Program-made: the position numbers and the translations under genes
Part shown: piece after piece, positions 49,515 through 58,302 of the stretch
How positions within the stretch are numbered: the stretch's first letter is position 1
How the letters are laid out: every line of letters starts with the position of its first letter
DNA from: Rhodobacter sp. TJ_12
GTDB taxonomy: Bacteria > Pseudomonadota > Alphaproteobacteria > Rhodobacterales > Rhodobacteraceae
NCBI RefSeq assembly: GCF_020023995.1
Contig: NZ_NRRD01000014.1
Location: 1 to 64,000 of the forward strand
Reading direction: 5' to 3'
Length of the DNA stretch: 64,000 nucleotides
The notes under the pieces: generated by a model
Database searches by the model: none
What the model saw: the letters and a program-made list of their open reading frames with translations, nothing else
Told to the model about the DNA's origin: nothing

Positions 49515-50183
49515 TCAACTACGAACGCTCGGCACTTTGCGCAAGGATATCTTGCCGGTCAGCGGACCTGCCCACTGGTTCGATTGAACGATTTCCCCCG
49601 AGCCGGGAACCACCCAGTAATAATTGTAAAATTCGCCAAACGGGCCCCGGCAGTATTCGGTCATAAGCCGTGTTTGTATGGGCGTGGTGCCCACGGTGAC
49701 GTCTTCCAAACCGCCGGGATAGATATCGCATTTGAACGCACGGGTGACGGCGTGATCGTTGCCATCGATGAAAGTCATCAACCGCGTGGCGACGCCGCTG
49801 CCGCGCGCCGAGACCAGACGTTCGACCGGCGTCACCTCGGCGGCCATCAGATCATTGCCCAAGCCACGGGTGCCCACCAAGATACCCTTGCGCAGCATGA
49901 ATTGTGTGCCATCGGCGGCAATCATCGTTTCGACCCCGCTTTGGGCGGAGCGGGTTTGCCGCAAGGCTACGGCCAAAGCGTCGGGCGTATCGTCGCGCAC
50001 CACGGCGACGCCGGGGGCGTCGGCCTCGTAAGCGGCAAGGAAATTGGCATTGGCCGTCACCTCAGGCTGGCCGACAAAGGGCACTGCGCCATTGATAAGG
50101 CGTTGCGTCTGGGGATCAGAGGAACAGCCCGCCAGCAGCACTGCGGCAGCCCCAACAAGACAGAATACCGAAAGCCGTGTCAT
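49515..50183 (-). CDS. yjbF: YjbF/GfcB-like polysaccharide lipoprotein
   Basis: A 222-residue lipoprotein with signal MTRLSVFCLVGAAAVLLAGC. The mature part matches YjbF/GfcB, including GTQFMLRKGILVGTRGLGNDLMAA and YWVVPGSGEIVQSNQW. In E. coli such proteins act with YjbH in secretion of exopolysaccharide or group 4 capsule. The ATG at 50183 overlaps the yjbH stop by four bases. The longer upstream frame is a shadow of yjbH. Confidence 0.87.
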   Translation of the reverse strand: MTRLSVFCLVGAAAVLLAGCSSDPQTQRLINGAVPFVGQPEVTANANFLAAYEADAPGVAVVRDDTPDALAVALRQTRSAQSGVETMIAADGTQFMLRKGILVGTRGLGNDLMAAEVTPVERLVSARGSGVATRLMTFIDGNDHAVTRAFKCDIYPGGLEDVTVGTTPIQTRLMTEYCRGPFGEFYNYYWVVPGSGEIVQSNQWAGPLTGKISLRKVPSVRS

Positions 50184-52288
50184 CGCCAGAACTTGCCCCA
50201 TTGATGTTCTAGGTCGCTGGCATTGCTGCTGCGGACCTCTTGATAAAGACGGTTCGCGACAGAGAGCCGCGCGCCGCCGTCGCGTTGGATCGGACGGATC
50301 GTCTGGCCAAACCCCGTACGGTTCGGCTCGCCGGTGATCCAATCCAGCGGAATCGAGAACATCAGCCCTTTGTCAAACGACCCTTCGCCGAATTCTGCGA
50401 ACGAGACATCCGTCAAGGTCATGAAAGCGCCGATCTTGAAACCGTTGTCGAATTCGCGCGTCAGCGTCAGGGTGCCCCCCCAATCGCCCGCCAAATAACG
50501 CCCCACATCAAGTTGGCCGCGGTAGCTGTTGCCGAAATCGTAATAGGCCGAGGCGTGCCCCGTGGCGATGTTGTAATCGGTCAGCCCCATCCGCGAATAG
50601 GGATCGCGTTGCGAGACATAGTTCAGTTCCGCCCCCAGCGCGAGCCGACTGCCTTGTGGATACCAAAGCACCTCGCTCGAAATGCCCGCGAACATCGGTT
50701 CGAAATAGCCCGCCGAAACCCGGCCATAAAGGTCATTGCCCGGACGGAACAGGTAATCTGCGGTCAGCCGCGCTACCTGCGGGCCTTGCAATTTGTCATA
50801 AAGCGGCGCGTCGGAACGCACATGTGGCAAAACCGAATTCGAGATGCGGGTGGATTGATCCAGCGTGCCCACGACTTTTTGCCGGATCACCGCATGGATC
50901 GAGAAGCCCGGCGCAATGTGGTAGCCCGCGCTGGCCGCCAACCCCAGATCCATCCGCACGGGGCTATCGGGGTCGAACAGCGACGTCCGGAAATAGGGCA
51001 GAAGATCCCATTGAAGCCTCGGATAGGCATGAGCGTCAGGGCGCAGCCGCTCTGTCGCATCCGCAATATCGGCGCGCACAAAGCTTTGCCACGCGCCATC
51101 CCAAGCATGTTCAAGTTCATGCAGGTCGGTGCGGCGGATGGTGGTGCGCGACACCGGCATGCCTTGTTTTGCCAAGGTGATTTCGAAGCTGTCCAGATCG
51201 GCCGGCAGGGTGTTGGCCATCACCCGCGCCGCCCGCCCCAAGGCTTCGGCATCGGCGCGATAACGGGTGTTTTGCATCACGATTTGCGCGGTTGTCCCGC
51301 TTTGCGCATAGCTTTCGAGCACCAGCCCGTTCTGGTTCAGTTCCGCCGACAATCTGTTGCGGCTTGCGTCGATATCCTCGACCGCCCAGCCGAGCGCGGC
51401 GATCTCGGCGCGCGGCGTCAAAACAGGGGTGTCGCGTTCCACCCCGCCCGGGGCGCGCGGCGCGCGCGGATCGATCGTATAGGTAAAGCCAAGACCCGCC
51501 TGTGCCCCGCCCACCACAAAGGCGTTCAAGGTCAGGTTGTCGCGCATCTTGTAGTTTAGCCCGAAATTCAGGGGCGAGCGATGTTCGAACCCCATTCGCT
51601 GGGCTTCGGTGCGGTAGGCGTCCGAGGAATATTCCATCACCAGCCGCAGCCGGTCGTTGTATTGGTATTCCAACCCGCCGAAAAAGGCCGCATCGCCACG
51701 GAAGAAGCGATCGAATGAGACGCGGCCGGTTTCAAGGATGTTGCCGGTGAAGACGGGTCGCCGCTTGAACGATTCTGAAAGCGCACCCAACGGGTTGCTG
51801 AACCCGCCGAACGAGGCCAAACGGCCCCAGCCAAGCCCGCCGGTGACCGTCAGCTTGTCGCCCAGGAAATGCTTTGAGGCGACGATATACTCGGCCCCGA
51901 AGATCCCGGTGCCACCAAAGTCGCGCAGACCAAACGCAAAGGCCGGCAAGCGCCGCGTTTCATCGCTGATCTGGTAGTGAAGGTCGAAGCTGCGGTCATA
52001 AAGGTTCGAATACGCCCCACTGAAAAAATCCTTCAGGATCGAGTAGCGAAACACCCCGGACAGGCGTGGGCTGATCTGGAAATGCAGCGTGTTGCGCGTA
52101 TGCCCGTTCAGGAAGGAAGAGGTCCAGTTCAGGGTCCCGTCCTTGGTCGTGGTCGCACTTGGCATGTCGATCAAACCGGGCGTGCCATAGCTGGAAACGC
52201 CATCTGCACGCACCGGCGCGGCGGTGCTCAGTGCCGTGCACAGCAGGGCAGAAAAAAGCAAGCGGGAGGAGTGATCTCGGAAAGCCAT
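50180..52288 (-). CDS. yjbH: YjbH/GfcD-like outer-membrane polysaccharide protein
   Basis: A 702-residue exported protein with a Sec signal ending near APVRA (about residue 28). It starts, when mature, with DGVSSYGTPGLIDMPSATTTKDGTL, the typical YjbH opening, and is rich in alternating beta strands, as expected for an outer-membrane barrel (such as GRVSAGYFEPMFAGISSEVLWYPQG). Its exact role in polymer secretion is unknown. It heads the operon with yjbF and the Wza-like gene and is divergent from the co-polymerase/kinase gene. Confidence 0.87.
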   Translation of the reverse strand: MAFRDHSSRLLFSALLCTALSTAAPVRADGVSSYGTPGLIDMPSATTTKDGTLNWTSSFLNGHTRNTLHFQISPRLSGVFRYSILKDFFSGAYSNLYDRSFDLHYQISDETRRLPAFAFGLRDFGGTGIFGAEYIVASKHFLGDKLTVTGGLGWGRLASFGGFSNPLGALSESFKRRPVFTGNILETGRVSFDRFFRGDAAFFGGLEYQYNDRLRLVMEYSSDAYRTEAQRMGFEHRSPLNFGLNYKMRDNLTLNAFVVGGAQAGLGFTYTIDPRAPRAPGGVERDTPVLTPRAEIAALGWAVEDIDASRNRLSAELNQNGLVLESYAQSGTTAQIVMQNTRYRADAEALGRAARVMANTLPADLDSFEITLAKQGMPVSRTTIRRTDLHELEHAWDGAWQSFVRADIADATERLRPDAHAYPRLQWDLLPYFRTSLFDPDSPVRMDLGLAASAGYHIAPGFSIHAVIRQKVVGTLDQSTRISNSVLPHVRSDAPLYDKLQGPQVARLTADYLFRPGNDLYGRVSAGYFEPMFAGISSEVLWYPQGSRLALGAELNYVSQRDPYSRMGLTDYNIATGHASAYYDFGNSYRGQLDVGRYLAGDWGGTLTLTREFDNGFKIGAFMTLTDVSFAEFGEGSFDKGLMFSIPLDWITGEPNRTGFGQTIRPIQRDGGARLSVANRLYQEVRSSNASDLEHQWGKFWR

Positions 52289-52691
52289 GAAAGACTGAAA
52301 AATCCTGTTGTGATGACGTCTGCGCCTGTTGTGCTCTCAGCGCCTGTTGTTCTCATTTTGCGATTTCGTGCGTTTTCGGGGCGCACCGACCCGTCAAGGC
52401 CCATTCGACTCTATTTCGAATAGATTCCACCTAAAATCGCAACCTTTTCATTGTCGCCTGCCCAGAAATGCACCACAACCGATGCGGGAAGGCCGCACCT
52501 GCTTTCGGCGCTGCACGGTTGTCGTGCGCCAGGGATCCCGAAGCGGTGAAAGAATGCGCAACCCGATGTAAGGTTGTGCATTTTGTCGATATTGGTTTTC
52601 GATATTGAATTGGTTTCTTCTCTGAAAAACCTATGGTTGTCTTCGGGCACCATCGTTACTTTACCGGTTTAAGACGTTTGTGGGAGTTATC
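52289..52691. promoter_or_regulatory. Divergent control region yjbH / BY-kinase with several repeats
   Basis: CCTGTTGT occurs three times (52304, 52325, 52343), spaced 21 and 18 bases, just upstream of yjbH. TGCGCAACC (52555-52563) and GGTTGTGCA (52572-52580) form an inverted repeat with one mismatch. TCGATATTG is directly repeated at 52586 and 52599 before the kinase gene. The right half is AT-rich. These are candidate operators for coordinated control; no coding frame fits. Confidence 0.55.
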
Positions 52692-54755
52692 GTGCAAAAA
52701 GCTAGCCAACCCGCTGAAGAGGACATCATTGATCTTCGCCAGATCGTCGCCGTCTTGCGTGCGGACTGGAAGGTGATTGTCGGCGCCGTTTTCGGGGCGG
52801 TCATCATCGCTTTGATTTATGCCTTGTTTTTGGCGACGCCGATTTACACGGCGACGTCTGTTGTTGTCCTGGATACCCGCAAGCCCAAGGTCGTTGATCT
52901 TGAGGGGATGATGGGGGATTTCACCGGTGAGTCTGCGGAGTTGAACACCGAAGTTGGGGTGTTGCGGTCGCGTGGGCTGGCGGAAAAGGCCGTTGATGCG
53001 CTGAACCTGATGGAGGACCCGGAATTCAATCCGACCTTGCTGCCTCCCTCGTTCACCCAGCGCGTGTTTTCGGCGTTGCTGCCCGCCGGAGAGGACATGG
53101 AGCCCGACCCGCGCCGCATTCATGCCGCGGTCGTGTCGAACCTTCTGTCGAGCATTTCGGTCGCCAATGTTTCATCGAGCTATATCTTTGAAATTTCAGT
53201 GCAATCGGAAGACCCAGAGAAAGCGGCCCTGATCGCGGACAAGATGGCCGATCTGTATATTCTCAGCCAGATCGAGACCAAGTTCGAAGCCACGGAACAG
53301 GCGACCGAATGGCTGGCGAACCGTGTTGTCGAACTCAAGAGCGAGTTGGAGGCCGCCGAAGAAAAAGTAAAAGCTTTCAACGCGCAAACCACACTTATTT
53401 CGCCTGAATCCCTGACCGCGATGGAAGTGGGTCTTAAGGATTTGCGCGAGCGGCGCGAACAACTCGCCGCGGAATTGACCGCCGCTCGGGCGCGTTATGC
53501 CCGGTTGCAAGATGCGCAGAGCCCGCAAGAAAAACGCATGGCGGCGCAAGATCCGCAGCTTTCACAGATTCCGCAGACCGATCCAGACAGGTTCGCACAG
53601 CGGTATGCGCAGATCATCGCCAATGCAAATCTGGAACTTGCCCGTCTTGAAGATCAGCAGGCTGCGCTGGATGCATCGATTGAAAACATGACCGCGCAGA
53701 TTGCGAGCCAAGGCGAAGACATGATCACCTTGCAGCAATTGACCCGCGAGGCAGAGGCCAGCCGTGCCCTTTATGAATATTTCTTGGCGCGGCTCAAGGA
53801 AACCTCGGCGCAGCAGGGCATTCAACAGGCTGACAGCCGGATCTTGTCGTCTGCGGTGATCCCCGGCGCGCCCACGGCGCCGCGCAAAGGCCTGATCCTC
53901 GTGGTTGCCTTGATTTTGGGTCTGTTTGCCGGGGGCGGTTTCGTGCTGGTGCGCGATGCGCTCAACAATGGCATGCGCACCGCCCGGCAATTGGAAGAAG
54001 AAACCGGGATCAGCGTGATGGGGCAAATTCCGTCGATCCCAGCGGCGCGGCGCCAAGAGGTTTTGGGATATATGGCCTCGAAGCCGACTTCGATGGTGAT
54101 GGAGGCGTTTCGCAACCTGCGCACCTCTGTCTTGCTGTCCAATGTCGACGCGCCGCCGCAGGTGATTGTGATTACCTCTTCGGTGCCCGACGAGGGCAAG
54201 ACCACCAATGCCTTGGGGCTGGCGATCAATCTGGTTGGCACGGGCAAATCGGTTCTTCTGGTTGAAGGGGATATCCGGCGCAACATGCTGGGCCAGTATT
54301 TCCCCGAAGCGGCCGAGAATAAAAAAGGTCTGGTTTCGGTGCTGTCGGGGCGGGCCACGCTGGATGAGGTGCTGGTGCAAGATCCCCAACTGGGGGTGAC
54401 GAAGATCATCGGGGAAACCTGCCCGGTCAATGCGGCCGATCTGTTCCTGTCCGAAGCCTATCGGCACCTGATGGAAGAGATCCGTCAGCGTTTCGATTAC
54501 ATCATCATCGACACGCCGCCGGTTCTGGTGGTGCCCGATGCGCGGATCATTGCGCAACAGGCCGATGCTGTGCTGTTCACGGTGCGCTGGAACGACACCA
54601 GCCGCAGCCAAGTGCAGGACGCCTTGCAGATGTTTGAAACGGTGAACCAGAAGGTGAGCGGCCTGATCCTAAGCCAAGTCGATATGCAAAAGGCGCAGCG
54701 CTACGGCTATGGCGGCAAATATGGCGCCTATGCCATGCGCTATTACACCAACTGA
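52692..54755 (+). CDS. Wzc-like polysaccharide co-polymerase and tyrosine kinase
   Basis: Inner-membrane protein of 687 residues with a Wzz domain (helices near residues 28-50 and 405-430 around a large periplasmic coiled coil) and a C-terminal cytoplasmic BY-kinase. Walker A is SVPDEGKTT with Lys503, Walker B IIIDTP with Asp607. The Walker A' motif reads LLVEGDIRR, with Glu525 where Asp is usual, before Asp527. The tail carries six tyrosines in residues 671-685, the autophosphorylation cluster. GTG at 52692 is chosen for GGGAG five bases upstream; GTG at 52680 is the alternative. It controls chain length and export with the Wza-like protein. Confidence 0.92.
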   Translation: MQKASQPAEEDIIDLRQIVAVLRADWKVIVGAVFGAVIIALIYALFLATPIYTATSVVVLDTRKPKVVDLEGMMGDFTGESAELNTEVGVLRSRGLAEKAVDALNLMEDPEFNPTLLPPSFTQRVFSALLPAGEDMEPDPRRIHAAVVSNLLSSISVANVSSSYIFEISVQSEDPEKAALIADKMADLYILSQIETKFEATEQATEWLANRVVELKSELEAAEEKVKAFNAQTTLISPESLTAMEVGLKDLRERREQLAAELTAARARYARLQDAQSPQEKRMAAQDPQLSQIPQTDPDRFAQRYAQIIANANLELARLEDQQAALDASIENMTAQIASQGEDMITLQQLTREAEASRALYEYFLARLKETSAQQGIQQADSRILSSAVIPGAPTAPRKGLILVVALILGLFAGGGFVLVRDALNNGMRTARQLEEETGISVMGQIPSIPAARRQEVLGYMASKPTSMVMEAFRNLRTSVLLSNVDAPPQVIVITSSVPDEGKTTNALGLAINLVGTGKSVLLVEGDIRRNMLGQYFPEAAENKKGLVSVLSGRATLDEVLVQDPQLGVTKIIGETCPVNAADLFLSEAYRHLMEEIRQRFDYIIIDTPPVLVVPDARIIAQQADAVLFTVRWNDTSRSQVQDALQMFETVNQKVSGLILSQVDMQKAQRYGYGGKYGAYAMRYYTN

Positions 54756-54771
54756 TTTTCGAACGGGATTT

Positions 54772-54815
54772 CGGCGGCCCGTGTGCCTGTGGCGCGCGGG
54801 CCGCCGCGCCACAGG
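54772..54815 (+). other. Two mutually exclusive hairpins after the kinase gene
   Basis: Stem A: CGGCGGCCCG (54772-54781) with CGGGCCGCCG (54797-54806), ten perfect pairs. Stem B: CCTGTGGCGCG (54786-54796) with CGCGCCACAGG (54805-54815), eleven perfect pairs. The right arm of A lies in the loop and right arm of B, so only one can form. No T-run follows. It stands between the kinase and sulfotransferase genes and could tune read-through. Confidence 0.6.
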
Positions 54816-54970
54816 AAACGGTTTGCAGTTAGGCAAAACCGCGCGCAATGCCGCCTTTCTTGGCAGGCCGGGCACGGGCGCGCCGCAGACGGCGGGGCAG
54901 GGCGGTGCGTCATTGAAGTTTTGCCCCCACAAGATAAGCTGCCCAAACCTTTCGATGCAGGAGAGCGCCG

Positions 54971-55813
54971 ATGATTGTTAGCCGCACCCATGGCTTTGTA
55001 TTCATGCATAACCCCAAGGTTGCGGGAAGTTCGGTGCGGGCCGTATTGGACAAGTGGCGTGATCCTGACGTCGATCTCTTTGCAACAGATCCCAACCCGA
55101 CCGCACCGCTGCATCGTGTGGACCGAGCTCATATCGGCATTGCGGAATTCGCCGCCAATTACCCAGATCTTTGGGCGCAGACCCGCGATTTTCCCTTTTA
55201 TGTGCTCTATCGTGATCCGTTCTCGCGTTTCTTGTCCTCGGTCAATGAATATTGCCGGGTCTATGGCGAAACAGATATCCGTTTCGCCGCCCAAGCCGAA
55301 CGCCGTAACGTCTTTTTCGGGCTGATCGACCGTTTGCGCGCATTGGGGACGGCAGAAGGGGTGATGGATATCCTGGAGTTGACGCATTTTCGCCCGCAAT
55401 GGATCTATCTCACGCCGCCCGAGGGGGCGGATATCCGGCTGCGCGCCTTCGGGCTGAAGGAGATACCGCGCTTTGCTACGGAACTTTCCGGCTGCATCGG
55501 AGAAACGGTCGATTTCGGGCGCGAGAACGGATCGGAGCAATTCGACCTTCCGCTGCCGATGCGGCGCATTCTGGCCAACAATTCGGTCAAGAAACAGCTG
55601 CGCAAGCTGCCGGGCGCCATGTGGGCGATGCAGCAATTGCGCCAGCGCAGCGCCGGCACGCCGCAATCGGGCGCGCGGCTTTCGGTGCAGGAACGCTATG
55701 GTCTTACCGAGGCCGAGCACCAAGAGGTCGAAACCTTCGTGCAGGGGTTCTATGCGCGCGATCTCGGGGTCATCTCGGGCCTGGCGCAGGCCGCGCATCC
55801 GGTCGAGGCCTGA
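54971..55813 (+). CDS. Sulfotransferase family protein
   Basis: A 280-residue enzyme with the PAPS-binding motifs of carbohydrate sulfotransferases: FMHNPKVAGSSVRAVL (5'-phosphosulfate loop, residues 11-26) and LYRDPFSRFLSSVNEY (3'-phosphate loop). No signal peptide, so it is cytoplasmic. Lying between the kinase/co-polymerase gene and an acyltransferase gene, it probably sulfates the polysaccharide repeat unit before export (inference). CAGGAGAG precedes the ATG at 54971. Confidence 0.83.
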   Translation: MIVSRTHGFVFMHNPKVAGSSVRAVLDKWRDPDVDLFATDPNPTAPLHRVDRAHIGIAEFAANYPDLWAQTRDFPFYVLYRDPFSRFLSSVNEYCRVYGETDIRFAAQAERRNVFFGLIDRLRALGTAEGVMDILELTHFRPQWIYLTPPEGADIRLRAFGLKEIPRFATELSGCIGETVDFGRENGSEQFDLPLPMRRILANNSVKKQLRKLPGAMWAMQQLRQRSAGTPQSGARLSVQERYGLTEAEHQEVETFVQGFYARDLGVISGLAQAAHPVEA

Positions 55814-55814
55814 T

Positions 55815-56375
55815 ATGGACGCCGCCGCCCCCGTGCTGCCGTCGCGCGCGCCCAGCTTTCCGCTACGCCATCGTCTGTTGCGGCTGATCTGGATGATCGT
55901 CTGGGCGCTCGGCGCAAGCTGGACGCCCAAGAAACTGGTCCGCTGGCGGCGCTTTTTGCTGCGCCTGTTCGGGGCAAGCATGGCCGATCGCACGGATGTG
56001 CGCGGGTCGGCGCGGGTGTGGTATCCGCCATGGCTGCGCATGGAACGCGCGACGGTCCTTGCCGAAGGCGTGATCTGCTACAACATGGCCCCGATCACCA
56101 TCCGCGAAAACACCATCATCTCGCAGCGCGCCTTCTTGTGCGCGGGCACGCATGATTACACCAGGGGCAGCCATCCGCTGGTCACCCGCCCAATCGAGAT
56201 TGGGCCGCATGCTTGGGTCTGTGCCGAGGCTTTTGTGGGCCCCGGTGCGGTGGTCTCGGAAGGCTGCGTCGTGGGTGCGCGTGCAGTGGTGAATGGGCGG
56301 CTTGCGCCTTGGGGAGTGTATGCAGGCAACCCCGCGGTCCGGATCAAGGAAAGGCAATTCGATGCCGGTTCATAA
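55815..56375 (+). CDS. WcaF-type hexapeptide acyltransferase
   Basis: A 186-residue left-handed beta-helix acyltransferase. An N-terminal hydrophobic helix (LLRLIWMIVWALGASW) is followed by hexapeptide repeats (VLAEGVICYNMAPITIRENTIISQRAFLCAGTHDY) with the catalytic His in GTHDY. The end AVVNGRLAPWGVYAGNPAVRIKER is typical of putative colanic acid acetyltransferases. The ATG begins one base after the sulfotransferase stop, with GAGG upstream. The larger frame starting at 55473 is a shadow. Confidence 0.87.
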   Translation: MDAAAPVLPSRAPSFPLRHRLLRLIWMIVWALGASWTPKKLVRWRRFLLRLFGASMADRTDVRGSARVWYPPWLRMERATVLAEGVICYNMAPITIRENTIISQRAFLCAGTHDYTRGSHPLVTRPIEIGPHAWVCAEAFVGPGAVVSEGCVVGARAVVNGRLAPWGVYAGNPAVRIKERQFDAGS

Positions 56376-57366
56376 TCCGCATCGGGGGTTGGACCCGCTT
56401 GTGACAGAAATCCAGCGCCGCAATGACCCGCGTCTGGGCATCGCCTTCGCATGGCGGTTTGCAGACCTTTTGCCGTCGAAACTGGGCCCGCTGCGGCGTA
56501 TTGGCGAATATGTTGAATTGGCGTTCAGGATCTGGGGGCAGCGGCAGCGTCAGACGATTTTGGTGCGCGAATTTAGCACCTATTTCTTTTTCCTGACCTT
56601 GGTGCTTGTGTTTCCCCTGCGCCGTAAATGCTTGCTGTTGATCGCGCATAATGTGCAATCAGCAGAGCGAAAGCCCATCGAAAAGCAGCTGTTGAAGGTA
56701 GTTTCGCGATTGGGGCTGCGCTTTGCCTGCCTTGAAAGCGACGCCGGGGTGCAGCAGGTTTTGGGTCTGCATGATGCGGTCGTTTTCCCGCATCCTGTTG
56801 TGTCCGTGTCAAACCAAAGCGCGGCGTCGATAGCCGCGAGGCCACACAGAACCGTGGTCGGGGTGGCCGGTGATCCGCGCCCCGAAAAAGGCTTGGATCG
56901 GGTCATTCCCTATTTAGATGAGGCGCTGCGCGACCGCGAAGATATCGCGTTCCGGGTCGGCACAAACCGGGTTGTCGAGGCGCAGAGCAGATGGCCCAAA
57001 GCCCAGATTTGCGATACCACCGCGCAATCGGATTACATCGCGTTCCTTGAAGATCTGGATATTCTTGTGCTGCCCTATCCAGAGCAGACCTACCGGTTCC
57101 GGGTCAGCGGGGTGATCGCCGAGGCGACAGGATGCGGCACCGCAACGATCTGCACCGATCTGCCCTGTCTGCGCCAGCAGGTTCTGGCGCCCGCCGTGGG
57201 CGGCACGGTTCTTGCCCCTGACGCTTTCACGACGCCGGAACTGCTTGCGGCGATTGAGGCGCTTAGCGCGCAGCGCGAGAGGCTACGGGAGGCGCTTTGC
57301 GAAAACGCAAAGTTTCGGCAACCGCAAGCCGTGGTGGATACTATTTTGGGGCAGCTTGCCCGTTAG
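56362..57366 (+). CDS. Glycosyltransferase, GT4-like
   Basis: A 334-residue protein with two Rossmann-like halves. VVGVAGDPRPEKGLDRVIPYL is the acceptor loop of GT-B enzymes; DILVLPYPEQTYRFRVSGVIAEATGCGTATICTD is the donor-site EX7E-like block. It probably adds one sugar of the repeat unit. AAGGAAAGG lies seven bases before the ATG at 56362, which is 14 bases inside the acyltransferase gene. Its stop overlaps by four bases the stop of the convergent glycosyltransferase gene. Confidence 0.78.
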   Translation: MPVHNPHRGLDPLVTEIQRRNDPRLGIAFAWRFADLLPSKLGPLRRIGEYVELAFRIWGQRQRQTILVREFSTYFFFLTLVLVFPLRRKCLLLIAHNVQSAERKPIEKQLLKVVSRLGLRFACLESDAGVQQVLGLHDAVVFPHPVVSVSNQSAASIAARPHRTVVGVAGDPRPEKGLDRVIPYLDEALRDREDIAFRVGTNRVVEAQSRWPKAQICDTTAQSDYIAFLEDLDILVLPYPEQTYRFRVSGVIAEATGCGTATICTDLPCLRQQVLAPAVGGTVLAPDAFTTPELLAAIEALSAQRERLREALCENAKFRQPQAVVDTILGQLAR

Positions 57367-58289
57367 GTCTTGGGCGCGACCGAAGTTTGCTCGAACACGC
57401 CGCGCCGCTGCAAAAGCGCATAGGGCCTAAGGCCTTCGGCCTGCGCCTGCTGTTGCAGTTCCAGAAGCTTGGCCTCGACCAGCGTGCGATACCAGAAGCC
57501 TTGCAGGAAGTGAAAAAAGAACCCCTCTTTCCCATCCAGAAAACCGCGCCCGATCACGTAGCGATAAAAGAAATAGAGGCTTGAGCGCAGGGTGATGGGC
57601 AAGCGGGTATAGACTTTTTCCTTGAGCCAGCGCTTGCGCGCGGCCTGACCGGACATCGCCTCCATACCGCGGTCCTTGCCAGCGTGGCGGCGCTCAAGGA
57701 TTTCGACCATGTCATAGACTTCGCGGGTGGCATAGCCGTTGTGCTTGCCGATCCACCAGCTCAGGTCATTGAGATTGTGATCGACCAGATCGCCGGTCAG
57801 GGTTTCGCTGACGGGGGCATCAAGCACGATATGTTCATCCATCCAGCGGCTTTCGATCCGCCCTTGCCCGGTGCGCCAGACCCGCAGCATCAGCGCGGGG
57901 TAAAAGAACCCATGCAGGATGGGGCGTCCCAAAAAGACGATTTTGCGCCGCAGATAAAGGGCGTTGATTTCGGGGCGCGGTGCGGCCAGCCAAGCGGTGA
58001 GCGACGCGCGCAATTGCGCATCCAGATATTCGTCGGCATCGATGCGCATCGTCCAGTCGCTGTCGATCCCGAAGCTGTCCAGCCCGTGCTGGAATTGGGT
58101 CGCATAGTTTTTCCAAGGGTTTTGCAAAACCTCGGCGCCCAGGCTGCGGGCAATCTCCACCGTGCGGTCGGTCGAATGGCTGTCGACGATGCAAATCCGC
58201 TCGGCCACCCCCTCAAGCGAGCGGATGCAGCGTTCGATATGCATTTCCTCGTTGAAGGTGAGGATCAGGGCGGTCAGGCTCTGGGGCAT
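57363..58289 (-). CDS. Glycosyltransferase family 2
   Basis: A 308-residue GT-A enzyme like WaaE/KdtX. It has LTALILTFNEEMHIERCIRSL (nucleotide loop), IVDSHSTDRTVEIA and the metal-binding DAD in MRIDADEYLD. A C-terminal helical region contains aromatic amphipathic segments that may bind the membrane (SSLYFFYRYVIGRGFLDGKEGFFFHFLQ). The ATG at 58289 has GGAG upstream. Third gene of a minus-strand group with a GT4 and an acyltransferase. Confidence 0.88.
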   Translation of the reverse strand: MPQSLTALILTFNEEMHIERCIRSLEGVAERICIVDSHSTDRTVEIARSLGAEVLQNPWKNYATQFQHGLDSFGIDSDWTMRIDADEYLDAQLRASLTAWLAAPRPEINALYLRRKIVFLGRPILHGFFYPALMLRVWRTGQGRIESRWMDEHIVLDAPVSETLTGDLVDHNLNDLSWWIGKHNGYATREVYDMVEILERRHAGKDRGMEAMSGQAARKRWLKEKVYTRLPITLRSSLYFFYRYVIGRGFLDGKEGFFFHFLQGFWYRTLVEAKLLELQQQAQAEGLRPYALLQRRGVFEQTSVAPKT

Positions 58290-58302
58290 CGGCAGGCTCC
58301 GG

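Noticed and set aside
48168-50204. 678-codon plus-strand frame
   Set aside because: Antisense to the Wza-like and yjbF genes, with shadow composition and no ribosome site.
55473-55814. N-terminal extension of the WcaF-type acyltransferase
   Set aside because: It overlaps the sulfotransferase in another frame and is Arg/Ser-rich. The ATG at 55815 has a ribosome site and family start.
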